From NCBI GenBank assembly GCA_013399855.1, contig VXAY01004360.1:2409011-2473010 (forward strand): a stretch of DNA of 64,000 bases, in the 5' to 3' direction. The notes beneath the pieces are model-generated. The model did not search any database. It saw nothing but the letters and a program-made list of their open reading frames with translations, and was not told the DNA's origin. This DNA is from Oxyruncus cristatus (Eukaryota > Chordata > Aves > Passeriformes > Cotingidae). A program made the translations under genes and the position numbers. Each line of letters starts with the position of its first letter. Position 1 is the first letter of the stretch. This document shows, piece after piece, positions 11,812 to 24,800 of the stretch.

Positions 11812-14119
11812 TTTTTTTATTTTCAGATTTTGAAATGTATTTTCTTTGCAAGACAGAGACGCTGATGGTTTTTCAATTTTTAAATCTAAGATTAGGTCTA
11901 ATTGCCTAATTTACTTTACCTATCCCTTAGAAAACTTACCTGGAACTGACGCATTTTATACAGTAAATCAAGATGAAAGAAGCTATTGAAGCACAGAAAA
12001 ATTGATCAATCATTTGATTGTCGATTCACACATCACTGAATGGCAGGTAGAGCCATTTTAGTCTTATCGTTCCTATAAGAATGTTAACAATTCAGGCCAA
12101 TGAAGGTCCATTGTGATAATGGAAGTCATAAAGAAAGCTGAAGCCTAGACTGTGCACTGGCATTCATGGCAGTACATCTTCTCCCCTAATTCACAATCAG
12201 ATTAAATGACAGGGTTATTAGAAACATGTGAACAATAAAGCTACCATAAAAACTACCTTCTATGGATCCAGGTTTCAATGGTGCAAGTGTGTTTCTCCTT
12301 TTCTCTCTAGTTTCAACTCAGCTGAGGCTTTCTCCCATCTTCCCACTGCATTTCAGTCTAGGGTGGAAGTAAAGCAACCATGAGAGACATGTTTTCTTAG
12401 AAGGTTATAGATAAGTGTTTCAGGAAATCAAATACACCAGATTCCCCAAACAAAGGGGAAACAGCAAACTAACATTCAGAATTTGCCAGGTCTTACCTAA
12501 AACATTTCAGACACCCTGTAAAAAAGTGGGTGTGCACAGCATTACTCAAGCTAACTATCAAATGTCAAGTGAGTCACTTTAGCCCAAATTGAGCAGGTTT
12601 TAGCAAAACATGGAAGAGTAGTACAATCTGAAAGAGAGTCCAACTTCTTGCTCTGAAGTCGTCCTGGCATGGAAATGTTTGTTGATATGTATCCTTTAAA
12701 GAAGGGAGAGGATCAGGTTTTCATCAAATTAAACTTCTAAGATGAGGTAAATTGACACATTTGAGACATTTTACCAGAAATAATTAAAAGTGCAGAAGGT
12801 AACTGGAAATTTGAAAGGCAATTCAAACTTCTGTTATTCCTTGGCATTCAACACTGCATTGGGTCCGGCTGAGCTGGAGTTCATTTCCCCTCACAGTGCT
12901 GTGCTTTGCACTGGTAGCTAGAAGGATGTTGATAACACACCAGTGTTTTGGCTACTGCTGAGCACAGCATCAGCACTGTAACATTCCTTCATCAGTTGAG
13001 AGCAAAATCCTGGGAGGGGACCCAAGTAGGCTAGCTGAGGCAAGGAGCAGAAGGGCGGGCATTTATTGTCTCCAATGGCTGCCTGTTGAGAAACCGTCAC
13101 ACATGACGAAGCCCTGCTGCTCGGGAGTGGCTGGCCAACCATTACTGCTCATGAGAAGTAGAGAATAAACCCTGCTATCTTTCACTTAGCACGTGCAAGC
13201 TTCCGCTTTGCTTTTTGCTTTAAATTAAGTGCCTTATCCCAGCCCACGAGTTGTTTTTCCACCTCACTCTCTCCCCTGTCCGGCTGGAAAGAGGAGTGAT
13301 AGAGTGTCTGGGTGGGCACCTGGCGTCCAGCCAAGGTCAACCCACCACAAACACATAACAGTCCAAACCTGAGAAGCACAAACATTTTATAAAGAGAGAG
13401 ACATTAACCCATTCATTTCAATTCAGCATGGACTCAGTGGAAGGTTATAAGAGGAGTTAATACGTTCCAGTATGGGAAAGCCATAAAAGCTAAAGCAAAC
13501 CCATGACCTTCAGAACATGAATTTTGATGAGAAACCATCATTCAAGGCTGACACAAAGCTAGGAGTCTAATGGAGAACATTTTTTGTTATTTTGGGGGGC
13601 TATGAAGTTATCTGGAAAATATATGTATAGCAAGCACCAGGTCCCTAGTGAAGCAAAACTGTTTTGGTAAGTTTCACTTTCCAGACACTTTTAATGTAAA
13701 AAAAAGAGGTGCTTAGTAGAGCTGGAGGCAGAAAACAATATGTGCCTCTGCCCTGCTTCAAACACAGCCCCTCACATCCCCAACAGAGACGTTTCTTCAG
13801 AAGATCTTGTAGGGATGGGACCCTCTGCTGAGGACCGTCATCAAGGAGGTGGAGCTGTAACCTCCTAAAACAACCTGGATGGAAGAAGGAGCAGGTGAGT
13901 GTCCCTGGTTTTAGACACAGACTCCCTTTCCTAAAAGAGCAAAGAGGAGTAGGGTTGTGGTGATACTTGTTCTCCGACTGCCTACTTAGCAGTGCAAGGG
14001 CTGAGTGCTCCCCTGGAAGAGGAGCCCTCCATGCAGCTCCCTATTGTGGTATTAGCCATGAACTACCAGAACCAACAGAGAGAAAAAAATTACATGATTA
14101 TGCCTATTCTTCTACAGCC

Positions 14120-14200
14120 TTGTGATCAGGGCATTTACCTGGAAGGCTGAATACTTAGGGTCTAGTCCATGATCAAATGACAACTCAGGGTAAACCCTAC
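14120..14200 (+). repeat. Possible tRNA-derived SINE head
   Basis: The segment resembles the tRNA-related 5' part of ancient amniote SINEs. An A-box-like stretch around 'gatcagggcatttacctgg' is followed about 30 nt later by a B-box-like GGGTCTAGTCC (compare GGTTCRANTCC). It lacks the rest of a tRNA cloverleaf, so it is not a tRNA gene. The family is uncertain (MIR-like or another amniote SINE) and chance similarity is possible. Confidence 0.3.
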
Positions 14201-15764
14201 CACTATTTCAACATGATAGAAGTGTCCTTTTTGCAGTAAATAAACAAAACTATCCATCAATGAGCTTGTTAAGCCTTATTTTTTCTGGCTTTATAAATAA
14301 TTCCAGTTCTTAATGTGTCATGTAGAAGTCATATATTGAGAAGGACAGAATCTCACATTCATTTTGTGAAAGGACAAACACTATTCCAAGGATGTAAAAT
14401 ACAGAGCAAACTCTGTAATTGGAAGCTTCTACTGCCTCTGCAAATTTATGTCACAGAGGAAAAGATTTGGACTCTCCACAGGTTAGAGTTAAAATTTCAA
14501 TACCTAGGGTTTTTACTTTTATGATAGTGTCTTGATTCATCATATTTTCTCTCTGCAAATACCTTGTAAGCTAGAAATTTCTGCAAGCCTGTCAACTTTC
14601 CAAATGAATCTCTCTTTTTTTTTTTTTTTAATCTTATTGATTTGTTTTCCGGAAGTATTTTCCTTTCTTTCTAATGTTTTATTTATCTAACAGTGTTCAC
14701 ATTTTTATCCCTAGAAACCTTTTCATTTGCTTTTTGTTGCTGTTTATTTGGCTTTTTCGTTTAGTGTTTTTCTGCAGAAAAACAACTTGCATTTCAATAG
14801 CAACACTTAATAAAGCTGAACATCCCAAAGTCCTTTACGTTTAATTACACTCATAGCAAAGTGACTGTAAGACAAATGTGGCCTTTGGGATCTCCAGAAA
14901 GAGGAAAGAAGGCAGGTCTTTCACAATCAGACCATCGTGCACGCACATGTGGCACTTTTGCAAATGAGCACCACTGCAGATTTGATATGTGATGCAAAGG
15001 ACATAGTTCTGTAAGAAAATGAAAACAAGAAAGGGGAAAAAAAAGACACTCCTTGGTTTTCTGAATTAATGATGGTACCAGGCAGTTTATGGAATTCAGC
15101 GTCTTATCGAAATCACATGAAGAAATGTAGAGTATTTCTTTTCACCCCAGAGCAATACAGAGAAAGACATGTAATAAAAAGCATGCATAGATGCCTTGTA
15201 TTGACTTTGTTCAATTTATAGCATGTACTGTTTTATTTCTTTCTTCATCCTTTGTATGTGTTATTTTCTTCTGTGGCAGTTTGCAGAATATTGCTACTCA
15301 TTAATGATGAACAAAGAAACAATCCGTAAAATGTTTGCCACATAACAAAACAAAAAGATATTTGGAAATCAAACTGCAGTTTTAATAACAAAATTGTCTC
15401 AATTTAGCCTCTTGCTTAATGAACAAAACTAATGAGGAATGTAACTAAGATGTAGAATCCTTTATGTCTACTGCAGAAATCTTCAGTGACTGTCGAGTCA
15501 GTAAGAGATGTTTTTGGACTTACGATACTTCTAGCAATCAGTTGTTCCATAATTTAAACAAATTATTTTAATTTCTCATGCAGGGACATTGAACAGTTTA
15601 GCTTGTGTCAGCCAATTTGTATTAGGTGTGTAATGTAACAGCTTTCATATCTTTCGTCAGGTTTTCTTGACAGCTGTTTTTTGAAATAACTGAAAAAGAG
15701 AAAAATTTAATCTGAAACTGTTTAGTAAATACAAGTAATATACAAGTAATATTCATGTATTTAT
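14201..15764. other. Unique noncoding sequence
   Basis: No convincing reading frame is present. A 15-base T run lies at 14615-14629, and an 11-bp unit ACAAGTAATAT is repeated twice in tandem at 15731-15752. The rest is AT-rich unique sequence. Confidence 0.55.
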
Positions 15765-15915
15765 CACAGACTTGTATTGTGGGATTATAATTCTCATTTC
15801 ACAGGTAAGAAAGCCCTGGCTAAGTGGGCTGGTTAATTTTTTTCAACAAATTGATGTAGAAAGTCTACAGCTATAAAAAATCCCAGATCAATGCTTTATC
15901 CATCACATTACTGTT
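15765..15915 (-). repeat. MIR-type SINE, reverse orientation
   Basis: Read on the + strand, the order of blocks is that of a reversed MIR. 'ttctcatttcacagg' (MIR 'cattttacagatg') comes first, followed by a degenerate gap and an ACAGCT block. Then 'atcccagatcaatgc' and 'tttatccatcaca' correspond to the tRNA-like head ('tgctcttaaccacta'). The copy is nearly full length for a SINE but divergent, as expected for this age class. Ends are approximate. Confidence 0.6.
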
Positions 15916-18900
15916 TCTCAATGGTGGATTGCAAATGTTCTTGCAATGCATAACACTGAAATTGTTACATCAGACTAAATGAAATAAAATCTAGTTTCCC
16001 CATTCCATTATGTTTAAAGGTCACATAGTCACTAGTAACAGTTCAAAACACACATTCACACCAAAAACTTGTAGATACTCCTAACATCCTTAGCTATGGG
16101 TTGTGGTTTGGTTTTCATTCTGGCTTTTAAATAAAACCAAGGAGGCAGGATCACAAAATTGCTTTTCCTGAGACTGAATATCACTATATTGAACAGAACA
16201 ACAAAACGTTGCATTAGGACCTGGTGTTCCTTCCCAGATATTTTGGCCGCTTGGAGAAGGCCAAGAAACAGAAGCTCCTTTCACAGATGCTCTAGACTGA
16301 AAATGAACCCAAAGTATCCAACCCACAGTATCCCCTGGCTACACTACAATTGTGCAGACTTTCAACAACTCCGAGTCACCACACGCAGCGATGCACAGTG
16401 CTGTGCAGCGCTTCCCCGGGTGCGATTCTGCACATGTGCTGTGGGCTGTCTGACACGCACAGCCCAGGGGCTGGAGTGCACGGCACCTGCAGCACCGCAA
16501 CACATGGTGCTGCAGCACCTGCCACCAGCAAGTCCACCTCCTTCTCTATCGACTTTCTGTGCATTACCTTAGGATAGCAGAGGTAAAGCCATCTGTGACA
16601 GTAAGCATGCCTGGGCCAATGTACCGTGGACCCCCCAGTCGTATTCCATGCTGCCCACAAAGAGTTTGTATATATTTCTAGACTTAGCTCAGTGTCTCAA
16701 TACTTCTTATAAACATGTCTTGAGCCTCTGAAAGCTAAGCAAACAAAAGCAGGCAAAGTGTAACAAAAAAAAGTAAAGGCTCTTTTCAAGCTAAAAAGCA
16801 ACAGTAAAATGGATTTATTTTTTTTAAACAGTTGATCTCAAGTCTGTTCCCTATTTTTAGTATCACTCTCGTTGTCGGTGGGTTTTTTTTAATATGACAG
16901 TCTTTTCACCCACAATCCATCCTCAAGCACAATATGTGATGCCGTATGCAACAGCTTTGCAGATGGGATTCACTGTAGTTGATGTCTTCTGCCCTTACAG
17001 CAACCTGTAAACATTGTACTAAGACAGTAAAAAAGGGTTTATAAGCATAGGAGAGTAGAGTTACTTTATATCCCTCCTTCCTTTAAAAAGTTACAGTTTT
17101 CACATAAAATATTGTCTAAGAAATCAAACATTACTTTGTGGGATCCATAGTCCTAAATGCAGCCAACAGCATAACACCAAGACAGGTGTAAGCCAAGACC
17201 CTCACACGTGGTGGGTCCTTTGAAAGTGTCTGACTCATCTCAGTGAGTGGAAACTGAACAAATTTACACAGAACAAGATGAAGTGGTTATGGAACTCGGA
17301 TTGATAACCTGCTTTCAATTTTAAAACTGAACTTGGGTATAGTGTTCAATGTGAATGGCATTCCACGATCAAGGATCATTTCTCAAGGCTATTTTCCATG
17401 TTAGGGCACTTCTAAACCAAAACTAAGCCAATCCTTCACTCATGACTTGTAACTACAAACTTCCAAGGCACTGGGAGCCCAAAGTCAATGCCCTAGAGCT
17501 GGGAGCAAGGAACTTGGGGCAGCAGCTGTGGGCCATGTCTGAGCAGTAAAGGCCAATTACAGATCTGTAACTCACAACAGTAGTCAGTCAGTAGCTAACC
17601 GGACATTTGCCAGGTACTTGGGGCTCACCATTCCCTCCTTTCTTTCAACATAAACTAAAATTTCTGCTTCATTTAATGTCCAGTTTATAGCTGCTCTTTT
17701 CTTCTTGCTACTTTTCCTCTCTACTCTCCAGTGACAAGTCATATCTGTGTATTTGTCCCCTATGTACAAACACTACTCAAAAAGAGTTGTCCAATTTCTT
17801 TTTTCCCCCAGTTTTTTTTCTGATCAAGGCACAAAGCCAAAGTATTACATTTAACAGAGAGAACAATATTTTACTAAGGTTTTACTTATATCCTGGAAGT
17901 CAATGCAGCACAAAAATTGCTTTGCTAAATGAATGCAAGACTGAGTTTCCCTGGCTTACTCTAGTACAAGAAAGCTGAAAAGAAGAGAAGAAAGATTACA
18001 TATTCCAAATCATCTCAGCTACCCTCTTTATCATTATTATTGCCTCCATTTTCTCCTGCATTTTAGAGTATATTCTAAATGGAATATTAATATTAATTCC
18101 TTTCTTCTTCATGAGCGTTCAGATAATTTGGGATAATTAAGGGAGAGAGGATAGGAGAATCCATTGTGGGGTTATAAATCTCCATGGAATGTGTTAGTTT
18201 TGCATTTTAGTTCTGCTAAAAAATGTAAATGCTTCAATTAGCGTAAAAATCAGAGGCTGCCTCACTCATTAACCACAAAGCCTCTAACCTCTCACCTTGC
18301 ACATATCTGAATCAGAGGATTCTGAAATGGGAAAGTTGGCCCATTTTCCTAAATACAGAAATTGCTCGAAAAAAAAGTAACCAGAAAATAACTGTGCTAG
18401 CCTCCCTCCCTTAAGGAGCTAATTAGTTTCCAGAAAAGGCTTGTCTAGAGAAGCTGGTGTCCTGTTGCATGTGATGGGGAAGCTGGTGTACTTGTGGATG
18501 GCGTTACAGCAGACTTGAAGGGAAGATAGCAGGACTGGGCATCTGCAGGACTGGGATGAATCTCTTCAATCTAAATATTCCATGTTTCATAACAAACCTG
18601 TCAATAAGGGACGTGAAGGCAGTTTCGCTGCTGTGCTGTGCTATCCTACAGCTAACACAGCCTGAAATCTCCTAAAGGCTGATTGAAATCGATTCATACA
18701 CAGGTGGAATGCTACAGATCTCTCTTCTCAGCCTTTATAAAGAGAGATTTAGTGGGAGACTTTTTATTTATTGAGAGATTCGTATTATACCAAGTTCAAT
18801 ATTCCTCCAGTCCACAGTTGCCCAGAAAGATCCACTTAAACAAATGCCTGATGTATTCAGCGTGTATGGGACCAAATAAATCAGGGGGAAAGAATACAGC

Positions 18901-19899
18901 TACTACCACACACATCCATTCTGCACACATTTATTTCTAAGGTAGGGGCTGGCAGGCAAGGAGAAAAGCACTGCCTGGACTAATGATTACATTTCCTTAG
19001 TGAATAAAGCCCACATGTGCAAAACAGCAGTGCAAAATTACCTGCTCCCTTTGCATAAAGAAAGTTCATCTGCAATGATTTAATTAATTGAAGGATTAGC
19101 CTTCTGCTACCATTTTTGACCTGAGGTTTTTCTGCTAATTTTCCTAGAGGATCTTCTAGGCAGTATGACACAAGTAATCTCATAGCATCGCAGGACTCTG
19201 GTATATTTTCAATACCATCAGTCCTACTCACAACTTCTAATCCTTAATTTCTATCATGCATTATTCAGGTTAACTTTTATGAGGCTTGAATCCATTTTTA
19301 ATATATGAACTGGTTCAGATACAGGGCCCAGTTGTCCAAACGCCTTCAAGATGTTGACCTAGTTTGCATAGAGGAAGTTGAGTTTGCATGAAAAAAATTA
19401 GCATGGAAAAAGGTGATATTATTTCCTCTTGTTACAGCATCCAACCAAAATATTGCTTGGTCACTCTTCAAATCCACTCTAAGTATTGTTACCAAACTTA
19501 CCTTTCTGATTCATACTTTCTTCTGCTTATTCTGATACAGCCTGCAGTCACTCTATCATATCTTACTGTCCCCAGCTCTGTTCCTCCAGCAATATCTGCC
19601 TCAGTCACTCCATCTCCACACTACCCTCTTTCCTGATCTGTGATAAATTCTCTAACAGTTGAGTACTTCAAAATATTTTCTTAAACCTCTTCTACCATTT
19701 TGCCTTCCAGTCAATCCCACTGACACCAGTACAAGTACCTGAGCTGTCTCCTTATTACCCTAAATTCTTTTTATCTCAGGTTTTATAAATACTTTGCATC
19801 ATATTACTGAATACTATGTAGGTTCTAGTTCCAAATTTCACAGGGAAAGCACTGTTAAAGAGCAGCAACTCCAACACACTTCAATCAGATATCCTCTCT
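15916..19899. other. Unique noncoding sequence
   Basis: The longest reading frame has 137 codons (16159-16572 +). It overlaps two other frames in a locally GC-richer segment and shows no domain or codon pattern that would support a gene. Around 18.05-18.33 kb there is AT-rich unique sequence with homeodomain-like TTAAT/ATTA words. No repeat family is recognised. Confidence 0.55.
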
Positions 19900-20447
19900 G
19901 GAGCAACAAAGGTCAAAAATCCACTGCAATTGGGCTAAACTTTAAAAAGTGGAAGTATATGAAAATGGGGAAACTTGTGAAAAAGAATTTAAAAGAGGTA
20001 TGTGAGAGAATGAAAACCTTACAGGGACTACCAAAGAACATCCTACTAAAAGCAGAGCTTCAGTGCACACTCTGTTAGGAAAAACTTGAGAAACAATAAA
20101 AACAAGCAGGTGTGGTGGAGCAATGAGCTAAAGATTTGGGAAGTAAAAGAGTTTATTAGAATTAAGAAGGCATCATTCAAAAAGCAGAAGCTGTATCCAA
20201 ATGAAGAAAATAAAAAGGATCATAAACTCTGGCAGATTAAATGCAAAAGTATAATTAGGCAGGCAAGGAAAAAAAAAAGGAGTTTGAGGAACAGTTGGAT
20301 GGAGCAATCAAAAGTAATACTAAATTCCTTTTCCAGCACATTAGAGCAAAAAGCCTGCCAGGAAATCTGTGTAGCCCACTGACAGGTTGAATATTTAGGG
20401 AGAGCAAGGCTGTTGCAGAAAAGCAGAATGAATATTTGCATCACTGT
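19900..20447 (+). repeat. Ancient CR1 LINE, 5' portion of split copy
   Basis: The sequence resembles the old amniote CR1 lineage that is abundant in turtles and present in birds, in the region linking the endonuclease to the reverse transcriptase. Landmarks are an AACTTTAAAAAG block near 19944, AAACTTGTGAAAAAGAA near 19970, CATAAACTCTGGCAGATTAA near 20220 and GCAGAAAAGCAGAATGAAT near 20415. Conceptual translation at 20086-20382 gives a lysine-rich linker with a WWSNEL start. The copy has many substitutions and stop codons and cannot act on its own. The 5' limit is uncertain. The element resumes at about 20774 after an insertion. Confidence 0.7.
20440..20447. repeat. Candidate target-site duplication, left copy
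   Basis: ATCACTGT occurs here and again at 20766-20773, directly flanking the younger CR1 3' fragment. The two copies are identical. CR1 insertions often lack clear duplications, so an 8-bp match could be genuine or partly chance. Confidence 0.5.
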
Positions 20448-20762
20448 GCCTTCCAGTACCTGAAGGAAGCCTATGAGAGAGAGAAACTATTTACAAGACC
20501 ATGTAGTGACAGGACAAGGGGAAATGGCTTCAGACAGAGCGTGTAGGTTTAGATTAGATATTATTTAAAAAATTCTCTGCTGTGATGGTGGTAAGGCATT
20601 GGAACAAGTTGCCCAGGGAAGCAGGGAATGCCCTATTCCTGGAAGTGGTCAACTTGGATGATGAGCAACCGGATCTAATGAAACGTGTTCCTTCCTATGA
20701 CAGGGAGGTTGGAGCTAGATGATCTTTAAGGTTCATTCCAACTCAAATCATTCTATGATTCT
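20448..20762 (+). repeat. Younger CR1 LINE 3' fragment inserted in older CR1
   Basis: About 315 bp of CR1 3' sequence, from just before the end of the second open reading frame to the 3' terminus. It includes the hallmark words TAGTGACAGGACAAGGGG, TGGAACAAGTTGCCCAG and GATGATCTTTAAGGTTC, and it ends ATTCTATGATTCT. That is the octamer-type terminus that replaces poly(A) in CR1. It is far less eroded than the flanking CR1, which points to a later, 5'-truncated insertion. It lies in the same orientation as its host element. Confidence 0.9.
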
Positions 20763-20765
20763 CAG

Positions 20766-20773
20766 ATCACTGT
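20766..20773. repeat. Candidate target-site duplication, right copy
   Basis: Second copy of ATCACTGT, three bases after the terminal octamer of the inserted CR1. Together with 20440-20447 it brackets the insertion. Confidence 0.5.
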
Positions 20774-21870
20774 AAAAGAAACTCATAATATTTCCTCACT
20801 AGAAGCCTTTATGGAAGGCAATGCTTCAGAGAATCCATCCGAAACATAACTGACTGTGGAGAGGCTATTGTAACATTAGCACAATTTTAATGAGTTGTCT
20901 GGATCGGTGGCGTTTAGCCAAGAGTTCTGAGAAAACCCAAGGAGGTAATAGCTGAATCACTGATAAGGGTACATGACCTCCCATGTTAACTTTTTAGGCA
21001 CCATGAACACTGAAGGCTAGCAAATGTGATGCCATGGGGGATCTGGAGAGCTACAGGCCTGCTAGCTAGTAACTCTAGCGTACAAATTTGTAAAGGCTTA
21101 CACTAAAGGACAAATATGTGTCTGAATGCAATTTCTGTGGAAGAGCCAATGTCAGTTCTGTAGTGAGACATTATGCTTTGGAAAATCTGTTAGAGTTTTT
21201 TGGAGGTGACTAACATACAGTTCAGGTCATCCAGTAAAAAAAAAATACAACTGGATTCTCAAAATTTTTTTGATAAAGTCTCCCACGAATGATTTTTAAA
21301 GAAACTGAGCAGCCACAGCATAAATGGGAAGGACCTGCCAGGGACAGATAAAGGGCCAAAAGACACAAAACAGAAGGTCTGTGCTTGCAACAGAACAAAT
21401 ACCCTTCACAGTGAAATAAAATAATGGACTCTGAGCTGACAATTAGAAAATCTGGAGTGGGAGCTTGAGGTTATGATAGACAGCTCCATGGAAGCATCAG
21501 CTCAGTGCTCAGCAGCAGTCAAAAAAAATCTCAAATGCCAGTGACAAAAAGCAAGACAAAAACATAATCATGACTCTGTTCATCTGCAGGTTGAATATTT
21601 TTTTCAGTAGGGTTTCCTCATCTCAACAAAAGGACATATGGAAGTGGGTAAAGCTCAGAGAAAGATCAACTATGATAAACTATGGCATGGTTTATAGCAT
21701 TCTGAAAATTCATGATGAAGTGGCATGAGTGGATAGGAAATGACTGTTCACTGTCCCTCCACTGCAAGAAGCAGAGAGTGTCAAAGGAAGCTGATAAGAG
21801 TTAGACATAAAGCAAACAAAAAGGAAATGGTCCTTTCATGAGAGGTATCTGTACCACTTATCCAACATCT
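20774..21870 (+). repeat. Ancient CR1 LINE, 3' portion of split copy
   Basis: The old CR1 continues into reverse-transcriptase and C-terminal coding sequence. Recognisable landmarks are CCAAGAGTTCTGA near 20920, GCTAGCAAATGTGATGCC near 21017, CTACAGGCCTG near 21051, a degenerate 'ttttgataaagtctcccac' near 21270 (RT block 'AFDKVPH') and CAGTGCTCAGCAGCAGTCAA near 21502. The segment expected to encode the FADD catalytic box seems to be missing between about 21380 and 21410, which suggests an internal deletion. Frameshifts and stops are numerous. The 3' limit is approximate and no terminal octamer is seen. Confidence 0.65.
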
Positions 21871-24800
21871 AAAGTGTTTGTTTTGTAGAGCAAGGACTTC
21901 ATATTGTTCTGTATCTACCTCTTCAGGTCCAGAGTCCTTGAACTGGAATTTCTGGAGCTACTCGTAGAAATAATTAATCATATACATTAAGCCTATCTCA
22001 TGAGTGGGTTGATTACACATTTAGGAGTCAGTTCATAATAGGGAGACTCACTTGAGCAAAGCACTAGACCACTTCATAGCTTCCTGTTCCCTCTTCACAC
22101 AGATTCAAAGTACTCATAACAGTATTGGTCTCAGTTTAAACCAGGAACAGCAGGGGTAGAAATAAACGCTAAGAAGATGAGTCCATGTAAATTGTTATAT
22201 AACAAGCAATGCACACACACCAATGATGGACCTGTGAAAATGAAGGAAAAGCACATGTAGTAAAAGTATTTGTACATTGCTTCAGGTAGCTATTTCCAGG
22301 ATGCCTGCTTGGAGACAACCTTCTGCTTTCATCCTGTACAGAGACTACTTTCCTTATGAATTATTTTTGCATTATCCTCTGCACTCCAATTTCTTGTATC
22401 ATCTTTCTGAAAGGTGATATGGGAAGTCTCTTCCTGTACTGGTTATGGTCCAAAACAACTGGAAGAGGGAATCCACTCCAGATACAATCCCCATCTAATG
22501 GAAATAATTGACTTTTCCTGACTCAGAACTAGCAAGAGAAGTTAAACACTAACAAGTGCCCCATGGGACTGTACTTCTGCTGAACACTGGAAGAACTCTC
22601 AAAAGAAGAAGGAAAATGTCCTCTAACATCCACTGACCCAGATCCAGGGTCAGGCCACTGATATCATGCCAAGATTTGCACTGATGCAGGATTCAGTCTT
22701 GGGAGCCAGTTCTGACTGATACATCCTCTCTGTAAACTGAGCAATGCCTGGGACTGTCAAGCAGTTTTCACTACATTAACACAGGAGTAAATGAGACCAA
22801 GATTAGGTGACAATTCCAGACAGAAATCTAGTGGAGTACGTAAGCTGAGGTTGGTTTTATCTGTAACACAAAACAGGTCTGTTAAAGAAAAACTAATTTT
22901 TGTTATGGTGTTATGGTGAGAACTAGCACAGCTAGGCCTCATATATCTGAGACAGCATAAAGAAGAGATTTCCCAGCAAGAGTGCTTCCCTGATGAGTGA
23001 AAAACAGGTCACTGGTTCATATAATTTTATTATTTAACACATAAAAAAATTAAATAAATTTTTCATTAATTACATTAAAAATTGCATGTGATGGATTCCT
23101 CCTTTTCTTCCCTGATAATTCAGGTACACAAGCAAGATCAAAAGCTGTAGTCTGACTGAAATGACTGTACCACCTTTTTCTGTTGAATTTCCTATGTAGT
23201 ATTACTGAAGATGAATGATTTTTCATTGTTTCAACAGAAAACTCTTTTACACCTCTTTCAAATTTCCTCAGTATCTGAGCTCCATATGAGCACAGGGTTT
23301 TATTAGGATATGTCAATTCACTATAACCACTCTACTAAAGAGAGTTTTTCCATAAGAGTTTCCAGTTTACAAAGAAAAATAAAATAGCAGGTGTTAACAC
23401 TGAAAAAGAAAATTGAGACAGAAAATTAAGGTTATTAGGGAAGCTGAGAATTATAAAAGGGCAAACAGGGAGTGATTTAAGAAATCACAGTTTAGCAGCA
23501 GAGCAAATAAACAGAGCGGCCTGTGACTGAAGTAATCAAACTAGAAGATATTTTAGCAAAATAATAAAATGAGAGGTTCCAAATGGAGCCTAGTTACCTG
23601 ACCCCTGTATTGTTTCACTTTTGGCTCATGATATACAGCCACCCTCACTGCCTTGCAGGGCTGAGCTCTGGACAGGAAATCGGAGTTATTCCAGAAGTCT
23701 TTAGTTTTTGTGACTGGATTGAGGCTTTGACACAAAACCTGTCTATCTGGCCCATCTCAGTGTGTCAACTGTGAAGTGTTACTAGGATCTATCTGTTCAT
23801 GAGTTTTTCCCTTACCTGAAGATGCAGTGGCCGACACGGCAACATGAGCCAGATTTTGCACTTAGCCCTGTGCAACTCCAGGGCAGCCGTGCCCGCCTAC
23901 AGAGCTGGGAAAGGAGACGCTTCTACCTTCACCTTTCTCACTGCTGCCTGATACATTTGCAGGGAGGGAATATCATGACCCCAGGAAGATTGCTCTTCCC
24001 GTTGTCCAGGTACTGACTGCAGGGGTAAGTGGTGAAGGACACCTGGATAGGGCACAGACACTCTCAGGACCCACTGCTCAGAAGGGTTGTACAGGAAAAG
24101 GGGTCTACTGAGAAGATGAGGAACATGTCCCACAGACATGAAGGGCAAAGAAGTATGTCACAGGTGTTCTCTGGGCATAGAGGCTGTGGCTACAAAAATA
24201 TTGTCATTAAAAATATTTTAAACTAGGTTTAAATAAGGCAGTTTGTATGAACTCAGCGCATAAGATGGACTCTTCTGAGTAGCATAAATGAAATTCACAT
24301 TCAATGGGTGGCAGAAAGAGTCAAACACGGCCAGTACCCAAAAAAAAGGACCTGCATTACAGTCCCCTAAGCTGTCAGCCAGCCCTGCTGAAGCAGACAA
24401 TGGTGTAGATTTTAAGGCCAGCAAGAACTGCTACAACAATCATATAGCCTGACTTCCTGTGTAGCACAAGCCATAGGATTTTAGCCAGCAGTTCCTGCAG
24501 CAGTAACACCTACTCTTCCCTGCTGCAGTGAGGCTCCTTACAATCCCCTTTCAAATGAACTATTGGCAGAACTCCAAGGGGAATGCACAGATATCAGACA
24601 AAAACTTGTTTGCTTGCTTTTCCAAAAGGAGTAGCCAGGAAAGCAGTTGCTAATAGCTGATGTAGGACTGCATCACTGGTACCCACTGGGCATGAGGCAG
24701 TCGGGCTCCAGCTGAGCAGTGAAACCACAGCTGCAGTTACATGGTCTGCAGCAGGACTATAGCTCTTCCCTTCTTCACCGACATTCATGTTGCCTTCCTC

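Larger units (their letters stand above)
5421..14119. other. Unique noncoding sequence with simple-sequence islands
   Basis: No open reading frame is longer than about 95 codons and none looks like a protein family. Apart from the separately listed purine/pyrimidine tract, G-rich run, A-rich tract, 11-bp tandem duplication and hairpin, I see only unique AT-rich sequence. A weak impression of very old repeat sequence around 7.9-8.2 kb could not be matched to any family I could name. Confidence 0.55.

Noticed and set aside
20086..20382. 98-codon Lys-rich frame as a possible nuclear protein
   Set aside because: It is the eroded endonuclease-to-reverse-transcriptase linker of the old CR1, with the element's other landmarks on both sides.
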